A stretch of 64,000 nucleotides of DNA from Chloroflexota bacterium (GTDB lineage Bacteria; Chloroflexota; Anaerolineae; Aggregatilineales; Phototrophicaceae): NCBI GenBank assembly GCA_026707745.1, contig JAPOWG010000047.1, forward strand, positions 42,091 through 106,090, given 5' to 3'. Position numbers and translations under genes: made by a program. The notes beneath the pieces were generated by a model. It was given only the letters and a program-made list of their open reading frames with translations, searched no databases and was not told where the DNA came from. The first letter of the stretch is position 1. Each line of letters starts with the position of its first letter. Shown here one piece after another: positions 24,128 to 33,557 of the stretch.

Positions 24128-25864
24128 ATGCGCGATATGAGCGAATCCCCTAACTCCCGTCAGAGACTTCGGCATCGATATTTGATCCTTGCCTTCGCCG
24201 TTTTGCTGGTCCTGATCGCCATGCTCGGGTTGGATCTGAAGAATCGGGGCCTGGCCTGGCAATTGATGTGGTCGCAGACCGGTGAAGAAGCTCCCCTGGC
24301 GCAAATACGCGGCCTGGTCGAAGTGGGGGGCAATCTGCTCCGGCAACCGCTGGCGACAGAGCCCTTCGCGCCCGTCAAGCACAAGAGCGATATCCCATAC
24401 GGCGTCAACACTTTTTTGCAGCAAGAGGTCGAGCGTCCCAAAATTGAAGCGATGCTGGCGATGATCCGCGATGCCGGTTTCGTCTGGTTGCGGCAGGAAT
24501 TCCCCTGGGAGGACCTGGAGGTGGACGGACGAGGACAGTTCAAGGACTCGCGGCAAGATCACGATGGCGACGGCGTCGTCGATACGGTTGATGGCTGGGC
24601 CAAGTACGACCAGATCGTTGACTTGACCGAAGCCTATGGATTGCGCTTGCTGGTGCGCTTGAGCAATCCGCCCGATTGGTCGCGGGCGGATCCCGAAGCC
24701 GGCCCCTTTGCGCCGCCTGATGATCTGCAGGACTTCGTGAACTATGCCGTCGCTATCGCGGGACGCTATCGCGGACGCATCAGCCACTATCAGGTTTGGA
24801 ACGAACCCAACATCTACCCGGAGTGGGGCAATGCCTTTGTCGATCCGCCGCGCTATGTGGAAATGCTTTGCCGGACGCACGAGGCGCTCAAGCGAGTTGA
24901 TCCGGAGATCGTAGTTGTGAGCGCCGCAATCGCTCCGACCATCTCTCTGGACGGTTATTTCGGTTTCAGCGATTTGATCTTCCTGCAAGAGATCTACGAT
25001 CTCGGGGGCGGGGATTGCTTTGATGTCTTCTCGGCGCAGGGTTACGGGCTCTTTAGTGGGCCGACCGATCGCCGTTTGCGCCCGACCTCGGTCAACGTGG
25101 CTCGGCATACTTATTATCGCGATATCATGGTGCGCAATGGCGATGCCCACAAACCAATCTGGTTGAGCGAAGCGGCTTGGAACGCCACACTCGATGCCGA
25201 ACTGCCGCGCGAACAGATCGACGCCTTTAGCCGCTATGGCAATGTCACGCAGGAACAGGCGGCGCGTTATATGCCGCTGCTCTACGATCGAGCCCAGCAA
25301 GAGTGGCCCTGGATCGGCAATGTGATGTACTGGTTCTTCACCCGCAAAGATCCTTTCGAAGCGAATCAGTCCAAATACTATTTCCGTATGGTCGAACCGG
25401 ATTATCAGCCGGAAAAACCGACCTTCACGCCGCTGCCGATCTATGAAAGCGTACGCGACTACATCGTCAATCAAGAGCCGATCTTGTATCGGGGCAGGCA
25501 CCAGGCGGAAACCTGGCAAGTGAGTAGCGAGGGTACGGTCGTAGCCGATGAAAGCGCGCGCTTCGGGCGGGCGAAACGCTTCGAAACCGGCGTGGCCTTT
25601 CGCGCGCAGGGTACAGCCGTCGAGATTCGCTGGCGTCCGGCCGAAAGTGATGATGCCACCTGGCGCGTCAGCCGGTTCGATCTGTCGGCGACAGGCGCGC
25701 GTAGCGCTATGCTCGACTTGGGTTCTGACCCCGCAATCGTTGATGAAATCTCTGTATACGACCTCAGTCTGAATCACCTGTTTCCACTGGTTGCAGCAGG
25801 TCTGGCGCTTGTGATCGTACTCGCGGGTACAGTTGCTGTTGCCGTGCGGGAACGCCTGAAATGA
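24128..25864 (+). CDS. membrane-anchored glycoside hydrolase (GH39/GH5-like clan A fold)
   Basis: 578 aa from the ATG at 24128; a second ATG at 24137 is equally possible, and a TATAAT at 24124-24129 overlaps the first start. One membrane segment lies at about 17-36 and another near the C-terminus (HLFPLVAAGLALVIVLAG). Between them is a (beta/alpha)8 domain with YQVWNEPN (Glu226, acid/base) and PIWLSEAAW (Glu348, nucleophile). A DHDGDGVVDTVDG loop at 144-156 looks like an EF-hand-type calcium site. The catalytic domain should face outside. Its stop overlaps the start of the GT39 gene (ATGA), so the two proteins are translationally coupled. Linkage unknown. Confidence 0.83.
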   Translation: MRDMSESPNSRQRLRHRYLILAFAVLLVLIAMLGLDLKNRGLAWQLMWSQTGEEAPLAQIRGLVEVGGNLLRQPLATEPFAPVKHKSDIPYGVNTFLQQEVERPKIEAMLAMIRDAGFVWLRQEFPWEDLEVDGRGQFKDSRQDHDGDGVVDTVDGWAKYDQIVDLTEAYGLRLLVRLSNPPDWSRADPEAGPFAPPDDLQDFVNYAVAIAGRYRGRISHYQVWNEPNIYPEWGNAFVDPPRYVEMLCRTHEALKRVDPEIVVVSAAIAPTISLDGYFGFSDLIFLQEIYDLGGGDCFDVFSAQGYGLFSGPTDRRLRPTSVNVARHTYYRDIMVRNGDAHKPIWLSEAAWNATLDAELPREQIDAFSRYGNVTQEQAARYMPLLYDRAQQEWPWIGNVMYWFFTRKDPFEANQSKYYFRMVEPDYQPEKPTFTPLPIYESVRDYIVNQEPILYRGRHQAETWQVSSEGTVVADESARFGRAKRFETGVAFRAQGTAVEIRWRPAESDDATWRVSRFDLSATGARSAMLDLGSDPAIVDEISVYDLSLNHLFPLVAAGLALVIVLAGTVAVAVRERLK

Positions 25865-27810
25865 ACCTTGGCGCCTTGAACCGGAACCGGCATGTGTTGC
25901 CGCTGCTTCTGATGCTGGCCTTGCTCGTCTTGGCCAGTGCCGTCCGCTTTCATCGTTTGGGCGAGCAATCGCTCTGGTACGACGAAGGAGTCGCATACAA
26001 CCATGCGCTGCGTACGCTGCCCGAATTGATTCCGCTCTTGCAGCGGAATGTGCATGTGCCGGCCTACTTCACGCTGCTCGGACTGTGGGAAGATCTTGCC
26101 GGCGCCTCCGAGTTCGCCTTGCGGTCGCTTTCGGTCTTTTTCAGCCTTCTGGGCGTCGCTTTGACTTACGCTTTAGGCTCGCGCCTCTTCCATCCGGTCG
26201 CTGGTTTGACTGCCTCTGCTTTTGTGGCGCTTAATACCTTCAGCATCTATTACGCGGCCGAAGCGCGCATGTACGCCATGTTGACGGCAATCGCAGCCGG
26301 CAGCATGTTGCTGTTTGTCGTTTTTCTGCGCGATCTCTGTCGGCCCTCTCCATCACGCTCCCGTAGTCGAAGCATTATTGCGCTGGGATTGATTAACGCG
26401 CTCGGTCTTTACACGCATGTCGTCGTCGCTTTGGTCCTCTTGACGCAGATTGCCCTGGCTATTATGTGGTTTCTAGGGTCGTGGCTGGCCGAACGTCGGT
26501 CGACCGGTTCCGCCTGGATCACCAAGCGGGCGCTGCTCGCCTACCTGTTCGCCAACGCGCTAAGCCTTTTGCTCTTCTCGCCCTGGATCTCGACCGCAGT
26601 CAGTCAAGTTTTCGCCCAGCCGAATATCGCGGCGCCGATCGCCCTTGATCGCTTGCTGCGCGAGATACAGGGTTATTTGGCTTTTGGCAGCACCTTCGAG
26701 TTGAGCATGGGCAGCGTGGGCTTCGTCGTCTATTTCTTTATGCTTTTCGGCTTGCTCTTGCCCGAAGCGCGAGGTCGCGCGCTTTGGAATATGTTGCTGC
26801 CAGTGGTCTGGGTCTTGATCTCGGTTGGCGTCTACCTGTTCATGGACCTGGGGGCGCGTTACATGCGTTTCTTGCTACCGGCCCAACTGGCTTTCGCGCT
26901 TTGGCTGGGGCGCGGCGTCTGGATACTTTGGACGCGCCAAACCCGCGAACGACATATCGCGCTGCGCCATGTTCCCAGGCTGGCGGCGATAGTCGCCTCC
27001 GGCGGCTTGCTCCTGGCTCAGATCAACGGGTTGCCGATACTCTATCATCATGCCGACTTTCAACGTGATGACATCCGCGGCTTGGTCCGACACATCGAAG
27101 GCGAACTGAACGGGGCAGACGCGCTGATCGTCAGCGCAGCCGGATTGGCGGAGGTCCTGCGTTACTACTATCGCGCGGAGGCGCCCGTCTACGGCTTGCC
27201 CCTCACGGCGGATGTCGAGGCGACGCGCGCGCAAGTGAGCGAAATAATCGCGGCACACGACCGCATGCACGTCATCTTTTATGGCGCGGCGGAACAAGAC
27301 CCGGAGGGCATTGTCGAAGCGGCGCTCAATCAAAATGCCTTCGAGATCAGCGACGCCTGGGTAGGCGACCTGCGATACGCGCAATATGTCAGCCCGGCGG
27401 ATTTCGGTCAAGCGCAGTCGCTGAACGCGCGCTTCGGGGAACAGATCTCGCTGGCTTCGGTCGCTATAAGCGCGGAAGAGGCGCTGCCTGGCGATGTCCT
27501 GCAGGTTCAATTTAGCTGGATTGCCGATGCGGCGATTGAAACGCGCTACAAGGTCTTCTTGCAACTGCTTGATGCTGAGGGCTTCCTTGTAGCGCAGCGG
27601 GACAGCGAACCGGGCGGAGGTCTGGCGAAGACCGTAGACTGGCCGCCTGGCCTAGCGGTGCTGGATAATCACGCGCTCTCCCTGCCGAAAGATTTGCCCC
27701 CGGGCGACTATAGGCTGATTGCCGGTCTTTACGATATCAATGACGCGGGGACGCGTCTTCCAGTCGGGGGCGGTGATCACCTGGAACTGGCACGGATACG
27801 CGTCGGTTAG
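25861..27810 (+). CDS. GT39-type membrane glycosyltransferase
   Basis: 649 aa. It starts inside the stop of the preceding glycosidase (ATGA overlap). QSLWYDEGVAYNHALRTLPE gives the Asp/Glu first-loop motif of GT-C polyprenyl-phosphate-sugar transferases, and PAYFTLLGLWEDLAGASEFA follows as in GT39. About ten membrane helices extend to roughly residue 390. The C-terminal 230 residues are soluble and end in a beta-sandwich-like domain (LQVQFSWIADAAIETRYKVF) shared in style with the protein at 2095-3957. The pairing with a clan-A glycosidase suggests coordinated making and trimming of a surface glycan. Confidence 0.82.
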   Translation: MNLGALNRNRHVLPLLLMLALLVLASAVRFHRLGEQSLWYDEGVAYNHALRTLPELIPLLQRNVHVPAYFTLLGLWEDLAGASEFALRSLSVFFSLLGVALTYALGSRLFHPVAGLTASAFVALNTFSIYYAAEARMYAMLTAIAAGSMLLFVVFLRDLCRPSPSRSRSRSIIALGLINALGLYTHVVVALVLLTQIALAIMWFLGSWLAERRSTGSAWITKRALLAYLFANALSLLLFSPWISTAVSQVFAQPNIAAPIALDRLLREIQGYLAFGSTFELSMGSVGFVVYFFMLFGLLLPEARGRALWNMLLPVVWVLISVGVYLFMDLGARYMRFLLPAQLAFALWLGRGVWILWTRQTRERHIALRHVPRLAAIVASGGLLLAQINGLPILYHHADFQRDDIRGLVRHIEGELNGADALIVSAAGLAEVLRYYYRAEAPVYGLPLTADVEATRAQVSEIIAAHDRMHVIFYGAAEQDPEGIVEAALNQNAFEISDAWVGDLRYAQYVSPADFGQAQSLNARFGEQISLASVAISAEEALPGDVLQVQFSWIADAAIETRYKVFLQLLDAEGFLVAQRDSEPGGGLAKTVDWPPGLAVLDNHALSLPKDLPPGDYRLIAGLYDINDAGTRLPVGGGDHLELARIRVG

Positions 27811-29120
27811 GCGGAATCGCGCAAATATACCGCTTCGCCGGCGACATAAGTCGCCTCGATAGCGCGGTCGTTGGCGCAGATCATCAGCGCGAACAAGAGC
27901 TCCTCAAAGCTCTCAGCCACCTCGCTGCGCAATTCCAGCAGGGGCGTCGCGCGCGGATCGAGCGCGATGATATCGGCGTCATGGCCGACCTCCAATGTAC
28001 CGACGCGATCGGCAATGCCAAGCGCTTGGGCGCTGCCCAGCGTCGCCAAATAAAAGCACTGAATCGCCCTAACCGAGATCTTGCGTAACTGCGCCATTTT
28101 GTAAGCTTCGTTCATGGTTTGCAGCATGGAGAAACTGGTGCCGCCGCCGACATCGGTTCCCAATCCCACCGTGACCGGACGGGGTTCGGCTCTGGTTTTG
28201 GCGATATTGAAGAGACCGCTGCCGATGAAAAAATTCGAGGTGGGGCAGTGCGCGATATTGGCGCCGGTCTCGTGGAAACGACGCAATTCCTCTTCCGACA
28301 GATGAACGCCATGGCCGTATATCGCTCGTTCAGCCAGCAATCCGTAGTATTCGTAGATATCGGTATAGTGCTCCCGCTGCGGATACAACTCCCTTGCCCG
28401 CGCGATCTCCGCCAGGTTCTCCGAAATATGCGACTGCAATCGTACATCATCAAATTCTCGCATCAGCGCGCCGGCCAATTCCAATTGCCGGGGACTGCTG
28501 GTGAGGGCGAAGCGCGGCGTCACCGTGTAGAGACAGCGACCCCGTTTGTGCCAGCGTTCGATCAAGGCTTTGGAATCGTCATAGCTCGATTGCGCCGTAT
28601 CAAGGATGGCGGGCAGGGCATGGCTGTCCATCATCATCTTGCCCGCCAGGATTAGCATGTTGCGCTGCTGTGCCGCCTCGAATATGGCCTGGACGGAACC
28701 TGGCGCGGATGTACAGAATACCGAGGCGGAAGTCGTGCCATTGCGGAACAACTCGGCGACGAAAAACTCGGCGATACGTTTAGCGTGCTCGTCATCATTG
28801 AATTTGGCTTCGGTCGGGAAGGTGTACTTGTTCAGCCATTCGAGCAGTTGCGTACCGTAGGAACCGATGATCTCGACTTGCGGGTAATGGATATGCGCAT
28901 CGACGAAACCGGGCATCAGGATTGAGCGCGCATGGCGCCGCACTTCGACATCGTCCGCCAGGGTCGGCAGAATCTCGGCGGCGGCCCCGACTCCGGAGAT
29001 CTTGCCGCCCTCGATGACGATGATCCCATCCGGCTCGTAGACCGCGCAATCTTCCGGCGGATTCAGAAAGGGATCGTCCGTCACATAGAACAGCGAGCCG
29101 CGCAAGGCAACCTTGCTCAT
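27807..29120 (-). CDS. guanine deaminase-like amidohydrolase
   Basis: 437 aa, the normal guanine deaminase length; the reaction converts guanine to xanthine plus ammonia in the cytoplasm. ILMPGFVDAHIHYPQ carries the HxH metal site with the PQ seen in guanine deaminases; LLEWLNKYTFPTEAKF is the signature that follows it. Later metal ligands are in QSHISEN, YGHGVHLSEEE and VGLGTDVGGGTSFSML. The identification is strong from these combined motifs. Its last bases overlap the convergent GT39 gene by 4 bp. Upstream on the same strand lie a Gfo/Idh oxidoreductase and two more genes. Confidence 0.9.
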   Translation of the reverse strand: MSKVALRGSLFYVTDDPFLNPPEDCAVYEPDGIIVIEGGKISGVGAAAEILPTLADDVEVRRHARSILMPGFVDAHIHYPQVEIIGSYGTQLLEWLNKYTFPTEAKFNDDEHAKRIAEFFVAELFRNGTTSASVFCTSAPGSVQAIFEAAQQRNMLILAGKMMMDSHALPAILDTAQSSYDDSKALIERWHKRGRCLYTVTPRFALTSSPRQLELAGALMREFDDVRLQSHISENLAEIARARELYPQREHYTDIYEYYGLLAERAIYGHGVHLSEEELRRFHETGANIAHCPTSNFFIGSGLFNIAKTRAEPRPVTVGLGTDVGGGTSFSMLQTMNEAYKMAQLRKISVRAIQCFYLATLGSAQALGIADRVGTLEVGHDADIIALDPRATPLLELRSEVAESFEELLFALMICANDRAIEATYVAGEAVYLRDSA

Positions 29121-29180
29121 CGGGCTGACCTCGGTAAACTATTCTGTCCGTAATCGCCCAAGGGCATGGAAACATGGCTA

Positions 29181-30356
29181 TCAGGCACGATGCAAGGGCC
29201 CCACGTCTTCCCAGGCGCCGCTCCGCCAGGAGCGGATCATCGCCGCGTGCACCTCCGCGACGGCCAGCGCGTCGCCAAAACCGGGCGAGGTTTGCGCGCC
29301 CTCAGCGACCGATTTCAAGAACTGATAGGCTTCAATGACCTTCATGTCTTCGTAGCCGATGCCGCTGCCGTCACCCGGATTGAAATTGCCGTGGTAAGGA
29401 TATTTGTCTCCGCCGACCAGTCGCAGGAAACCGTCTCGCAGCCCATCGTCGCCGGGCAGATAGAGCTGTAATTCGTTCATCCGCTCGAAGTCCCAATTCA
29501 TCGCGCCCTCGGTTCCGTTGACTTCGAAGCCGAATTGATTCTTCGGCCCGAAGATCGTGCGCGAAGCTTCGAAGCTACCGCGTACGCCGTTGGCGAATTC
29601 GACCAGGGCGCCAACATAATCTTCGTTGGTAACCGGTCCTGTGGGATCGCCCGGCGCGCCCATCGAATAGTGCGTGCCTTTGCCGGGGATCGGCGTTGGT
29701 CGTTGCGCGATGAAGGTGTGCGCGTTGCTGGCCAGCCGCTTGATGGGTCCCGCCAGGTAGAGCGCCATGTCGGTGACATGCGCCATGATGTCGCCCAGCG
29801 CGCCGTAACCAGCCACGTCCTTGTCGAAGCGCCAGGACAGCAAGCTGTAAGGATTGCTGCCATACATGCTGAAGAAGCGACCGCGGTACTGGGTCAATTC
29901 TCCCAGCTTGCCCTCGCTGATCAGTTTTTTGGCGTGAATCACCAGCGGCGCCCAGCGATAATTGAAGCCGACAAAGGTCAGGACGCCGGCTCGCCGCGCG
30001 CTGGATTCGATCTGTGCGGTTTCCGAGGGCGTACGCCCGACCGGCTTTTCACAGAAGATGTGCTTGCCGGCCGCTGCGGCCGCTTCAACGATTTCGACAT
30101 GCAGATTATTTGGTGTCGCGATATTTACAATCTGTACTTGAGGATGCTCGATCACTTCGCGCCAGTTTGACGTCGCCGCTTCGAAGCCGAGAAGTTTTCG
30201 AGCCTGGTTCGCGCGTTCTGCCACATTGTCCGAGCAAATAACCAGCTTCGCTCCCAGACCGCTGTCGGGAAACCGCTGCGAGACCAAGCTGTAGGAACGG
30301 CTGTGTACCTGTCCCATCCAGCCCATGCCGATCACACCGATGCCAAGCGTCGTCAT
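29181..30356 (-). CDS. Gfo/Idh/MocA family NAD(P)-dependent oxidoreductase
   Basis: 391 aa. The N-terminal Rossmann motif is IGVIGMGWMGQVHSRSY, the hallmark HIFCEKPVGRT gives the EKP catalytic Lys, and the second domain holds GYGALGDIMAHVTDMALYL with the conserved D and H. The family includes myo-inositol 2-dehydrogenase, levoglucosan dehydrogenase and sugar-oxidising enzymes. GALGDIMAHVTD and the C-terminal NFNPGDGSGIGYEDMKVIEA resemble the levoglucosan / scyllo-inositol dehydrogenase side, but the substrate is not fixed. It sits 60 bp upstream of the guanine deaminase. Confidence 0.88.
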   Translation of the reverse strand: MTTLGIGVIGMGWMGQVHSRSYSLVSQRFPDSGLGAKLVICSDNVAERANQARKLLGFEAATSNWREVIEHPQVQIVNIATPNNLHVEIVEAAAAAGKHIFCEKPVGRTPSETAQIESSARRAGVLTFVGFNYRWAPLVIHAKKLISEGKLGELTQYRGRFFSMYGSNPYSLLSWRFDKDVAGYGALGDIMAHVTDMALYLAGPIKRLASNAHTFIAQRPTPIPGKGTHYSMGAPGDPTGPVTNEDYVGALVEFANGVRGSFEASRTIFGPKNQFGFEVNGTEGAMNWDFERMNELQLYLPGDDGLRDGFLRLVGGDKYPYHGNFNPGDGSGIGYEDMKVIEAYQFLKSVAEGAQTSPGFGDALAVAEVHAAMIRSWRSGAWEDVGPLHRA

Positions 30357-30437
30357 CTTCGACCGCCCTGTCTCATGTCATTCAGCTGCTTTTGGAAGTG
30401 CCGGCATTGTACTGACGGCGCTTGGATATGGCAACAA

Positions 30438-30788
30438 TCAGCCCTCAATCGCTTCGATGTGGCTGCGGAACTCCGACTTGGGATTCTCGATATAGACCCA
30501 GGCGCGCGTCTTGCTGACCAGCCGCGCGCTGACCCGCACATAAGCGTTCCCTTCGTAGTCGTCCAGCTTCTTGAGCTCCTCGCTGCTGACCTCAAAGAGC
30601 AAGCCTTCCACCCGAGATCCGCTGTGCGGTTGCAAAATACTGTAGACATAGTGAATGCCATTGAGCTTGGCCAGACGATAGCCAAGCAGGGAATCCGGCA
30701 GGCCGTCGCCCAGGGTGCGGCCGAGCACCTGTTTCTGTGTTTCCGGATTCTGCAAGGTGCCGTAGGTGAAGAGTTTTTCCATACGCAT
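30438..30788 (-). CDS. gamma-glutamylcyclotransferase-family protein (YtfP/AIG2-like)
   Basis: 116 aa, the normal size of the family. It opens with EKLFTYGTLQNP, the YGxL substrate loop, and has the catalytic Glu in LDDYEGNAYVRVSARL. The family cleaves gamma-glutamyl compounds to 5-oxoproline or acts on gamma-glutamylamines; YtfP-like bacterial members mostly lack a tested role. Soluble. It lies between the 904-aa unknown and the Gfo/Idh gene, all on the minus strand with gaps of 54-81 bp, so a common transcript is possible. Confidence 0.87.
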   Translation of the reverse strand: MRMEKLFTYGTLQNPETQKQVLGRTLGDGLPDSLLGYRLAKLNGIHYVYSILQPHSGSRVEGLLFEVSSEELKKLDDYEGNAYVRVSARLVSKTRAWVYIENPKSEFRSHIEAIEG

Positions 30789-30842
30789 GCGTCTTCCTGT
30801 TAATCGCGCAGTTCGGGCTTTGCTCCTGGCTAGGATATCATC

Positions 30843-33557
30843 TCACTCGTCGCCTGGGTTATGCGCGCCGTCGAGATATCCTGCGACCCATTTCATCATA
30901 TCAATCGACCCATGCGGGTGCGCCTCCCCGAGATTCAGTTGACGATCAATACTGTCATCGCTCCGGATGAGCGAGGGTTTGCTGCGGTTTTCCGCCATTT
31001 GGGTCATCAGATGGGCTAGATTGCGCAGGTTATTCGCCAAGATATGCCGCTCGTCCGCCGAAAGAACGTCGCGAACGTGCGCCAATTCGCGGCGCACGGT
31101 GTGTGGATCAATATCGGTCAAATGCGCATGGTCGAAGGCGTCGGTGATATGTTCGACCAAGGTGCAGGCCGCATTGATCACTTGGGCGAAATTTGCTGGA
31201 TCGCGGTCCGGCATCCAGCGGCGCATGGCTAGCGCCGTGCGCAAGATTTGCTTTAGCGGCTCGAGGTGACGGTGCGCCTCCAACTCGCGCTCAAGCCGTT
31301 GCAGTTGTGTCAAGGTGCAACGGTGAGTGTGTTCCCGCCACCAGTCGTACAGGGTATTCAGCAGTGTTCGGCTCCAACCGCCTTGCCTGCATATGCGCGC
31401 GATTCCGTCGACGATCAGCGGAATATCTTCTTCATCTTTAAATTGCTGGAAAAGATGCGTGACAGTGGTGCGGGTCGCGGTTTCCAAGTGCAGATTGCTG
31501 CAGCTTTCGAAACATTTCCAAAGATGTCGATAAGAGACATGCAGCGCCGGATTCTTGGCCATCAAACGCGCTAGCGCTTCCATCAGCGGCTGCGTCGCCG
31601 GTTCCCAATCGTAGAAATCAAGCATCCCGAAATAGGCATCAATCACATCGCGGGGCGCCAAATTGTCGACGCCGGATACCGCGTTCAAGATCGACAGGAC
31701 CCGGTCGAGCGTGAATTCATCTTCCTCGAGCAATGTGCTCAACCTTGGGAAAAGCGCATCGCGCTTGGCAAGGTGACTTGCCGCTTCCACGAGCAATTCT
31801 CGATCATCGCTGATCAGGACATGACGCAAATGAAGATCAAGCGCGTCGTCGGTAAGCTGATGGCTTGCTTGCGTAGCCAACAAGCGAATCATCGCCGGTG
31901 GCCGATAAATCACTGGAAGATCGACGCGCTTCTCGGACGCGAAAAGCGTCCAAAGATACTCCACTGATGCGATCGTGACCAACTGCTCGTCGGAGGTCTC
32001 GATGCCGTGGAAGAGCGCAAGAAGAAAGTATTCGGCTGTTTCTTCTATGAGAGGTTCCAGGGCCCCCGCCGAGTTGTCGCGCAGCGAGCGGCTCATTTTG
32101 GCCGGCAGGGCGGCAATCAGCGTTTCATCCTCATAAAGCGTATCGGCGATACTGGGCAAGCGGCGCGCGGCGATCAGTATGAGATGGATGCCCAATTCGC
32201 CGTTGTCGTGCGCGCGCTCGATGGACGACAAGACCCCGTCGCGAAGAATGTCTTGCAATTGATACGAAAGCGGTTCATGCGCGATCAATTCCAGCCAACT
32301 GATCAGGGTCGGAACATCGCCTTCCTCGATGGCGACTTCGAGCGAATCGCGCGCGGCAGCTTGCAAGCGCGGAATCCATTTCTCGTCGATACCCAAATGA
32401 TTCAGTCGATTGCGTGCGAAGACGTAGACGGTATCCGGCTGCGATTCCAGCATTTCGTCAAATAGTCCGGCAAGTTCCGCTTCGAGCCGCGCATCTTCCT
32501 CCAGCTCTTCGGCAATGCGCTTCCCCGCCACGACATCGCGGTTGTGCAATGCGTTTTCAAGCAGCTTCCTTAGATATCGGAGGCGCAATTCACCGGTTGG
32601 CGGCGCGGCGCTGGACAAAGCGCCGATCATGGCGCCGGTTTCGAGCGCGTCCTCTGTCAGTGTCTTTTGGTCCAGCAAATGGCGTTCGGCGACGGCCCCC
32701 AGCGCGACCGAAAGATCCCCGTCTCCCATGGCTGCGACTGTCAGAGCCTCGAGGCTGTCGATGCGGTCGGCGAATGTATCGCTATCCTCCCGCCACCAAG
32801 CGCTGAGCAATCGGACGTAGGGATGTTCCCGGGCCCCGGCTTTCGCTTCGGGATTGTTCCAATTCAAAATCCAGTATGGCGTATCGTCGTCGCTGTCGGA
32901 AAAAACAATATGGGGAGGCTCCAGTTGCGTCTGAAGGTCATTTGTTGAAAAACTCAACTTGACGGTCGCAGCCTCCGGCAATAGCCCTCGCAGACCCGCG
33001 ACCAGGTCAAGACGTTGCTCGAAATCTGCCGGGAAATTGCGAATCATAAGTTTTCGCTCGTGCAAGAGCGCTCCTGCGAGGGTCATCGCCAGGTCGAAAT
33101 CCACCTCCAAAAGCTCATTCAAGACTGTGCCAAAGCGATTCTCAGGCTTCGTCGCGAGGGCATCCGCACTGTCGGGCAGAGCTAAAATGGTTCCACTGTC
33201 GCCATCCGGCGCCACATCCAGCGGCAGATTATCGAGCAGCCACTGCAGCCCGGCAATTTTCGGCCGCAACAAGTCATAAGGAATCGAAACATATTGGTAG
33301 CAGGCGCTTCCGTCTTTTCTATCCGGCGACCAGGCATAGACTAGCATCGCTCGTTCGTCGTCAGATTTTGAAAAAGCCAAAGCAGGCGCATTGCTGCTGT
33401 CGTCTAAGGTCATCGGTTCTAAAGAGAGCTGCCTGCGACATTGGGCGGCATCGTCAACGGGGAAAACCTCGCTGCGCGCAAGCACGACAAGCGCGTCGTC
33501 TTCTCGGTAACCCGCCATCAAATAATCCAGTGTGTCGGGCACGCTGGCGACCTTCAA
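30843..33557 (-). CDS. 904-aa protein of unknown function (possible GTPase-associated protein 1-like)
   Basis: 904 aa from a TTG at 33557, the first usable start after an in-frame stop; an ATG at 33518 is an alternative. There is no signal or membrane segment. The first 270 residues are alpha/beta (DDALVVLARSEVFPVDDA; LRGLLPEAATVKLSFSTND; YWILNWNNP). The rest is almost all helical with many charged residues, like a helical-repeat scaffold. The LLP...LSFST and YVRLLSAWW patterns remind me of the middle domain of GAP1-type proteins that accompany GTPase and STAND signalling systems; this is recall only. It is divergent from the kinase-STAND-WD40 gene across 461 bp. I do not recognise the whole family. 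Confidence 0.75.
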   Translation of the reverse strand: MKVASVPDTLDYLMAGYREDDALVVLARSEVFPVDDAAQCRRQLSLEPMTLDDSSNAPALAFSKSDDERAMLVYAWSPDRKDGSACYQYVSIPYDLLRPKIAGLQWLLDNLPLDVAPDGDSGTILALPDSADALATKPENRFGTVLNELLEVDFDLAMTLAGALLHERKLMIRNFPADFEQRLDLVAGLRGLLPEAATVKLSFSTNDLQTQLEPPHIVFSDSDDDTPYWILNWNNPEAKAGAREHPYVRLLSAWWREDSDTFADRIDSLEALTVAAMGDGDLSVALGAVAERHLLDQKTLTEDALETGAMIGALSSAAPPTGELRLRYLRKLLENALHNRDVVAGKRIAEELEEDARLEAELAGLFDEMLESQPDTVYVFARNRLNHLGIDEKWIPRLQAAARDSLEVAIEEGDVPTLISWLELIAHEPLSYQLQDILRDGVLSSIERAHDNGELGIHLILIAARRLPSIADTLYEDETLIAALPAKMSRSLRDNSAGALEPLIEETAEYFLLALFHGIETSDEQLVTIASVEYLWTLFASEKRVDLPVIYRPPAMIRLLATQASHQLTDDALDLHLRHVLISDDRELLVEAASHLAKRDALFPRLSTLLEEDEFTLDRVLSILNAVSGVDNLAPRDVIDAYFGMLDFYDWEPATQPLMEALARLMAKNPALHVSYRHLWKCFESCSNLHLETATRTTVTHLFQQFKDEEDIPLIVDGIARICRQGGWSRTLLNTLYDWWREHTHRCTLTQLQRLERELEAHRHLEPLKQILRTALAMRRWMPDRDPANFAQVINAACTLVEHITDAFDHAHLTDIDPHTVRRELAHVRDVLSADERHILANNLRNLAHLMTQMAENRSKPSLIRSDDSIDRQLNLGEAHPHGSIDMMKWVAGYLDGAHNPGDE

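Noticed and set aside
23825..25996. 723-codon open frame on the minus strand opposite the glycosidase gene
   Set aside because: It is antisense to a gene with clear GH motifs and two membrane anchors; its translation is rich in Arg, Gln and Ile/Val patterns without domains. It is a codon-bias shadow in GC-rich DNA.
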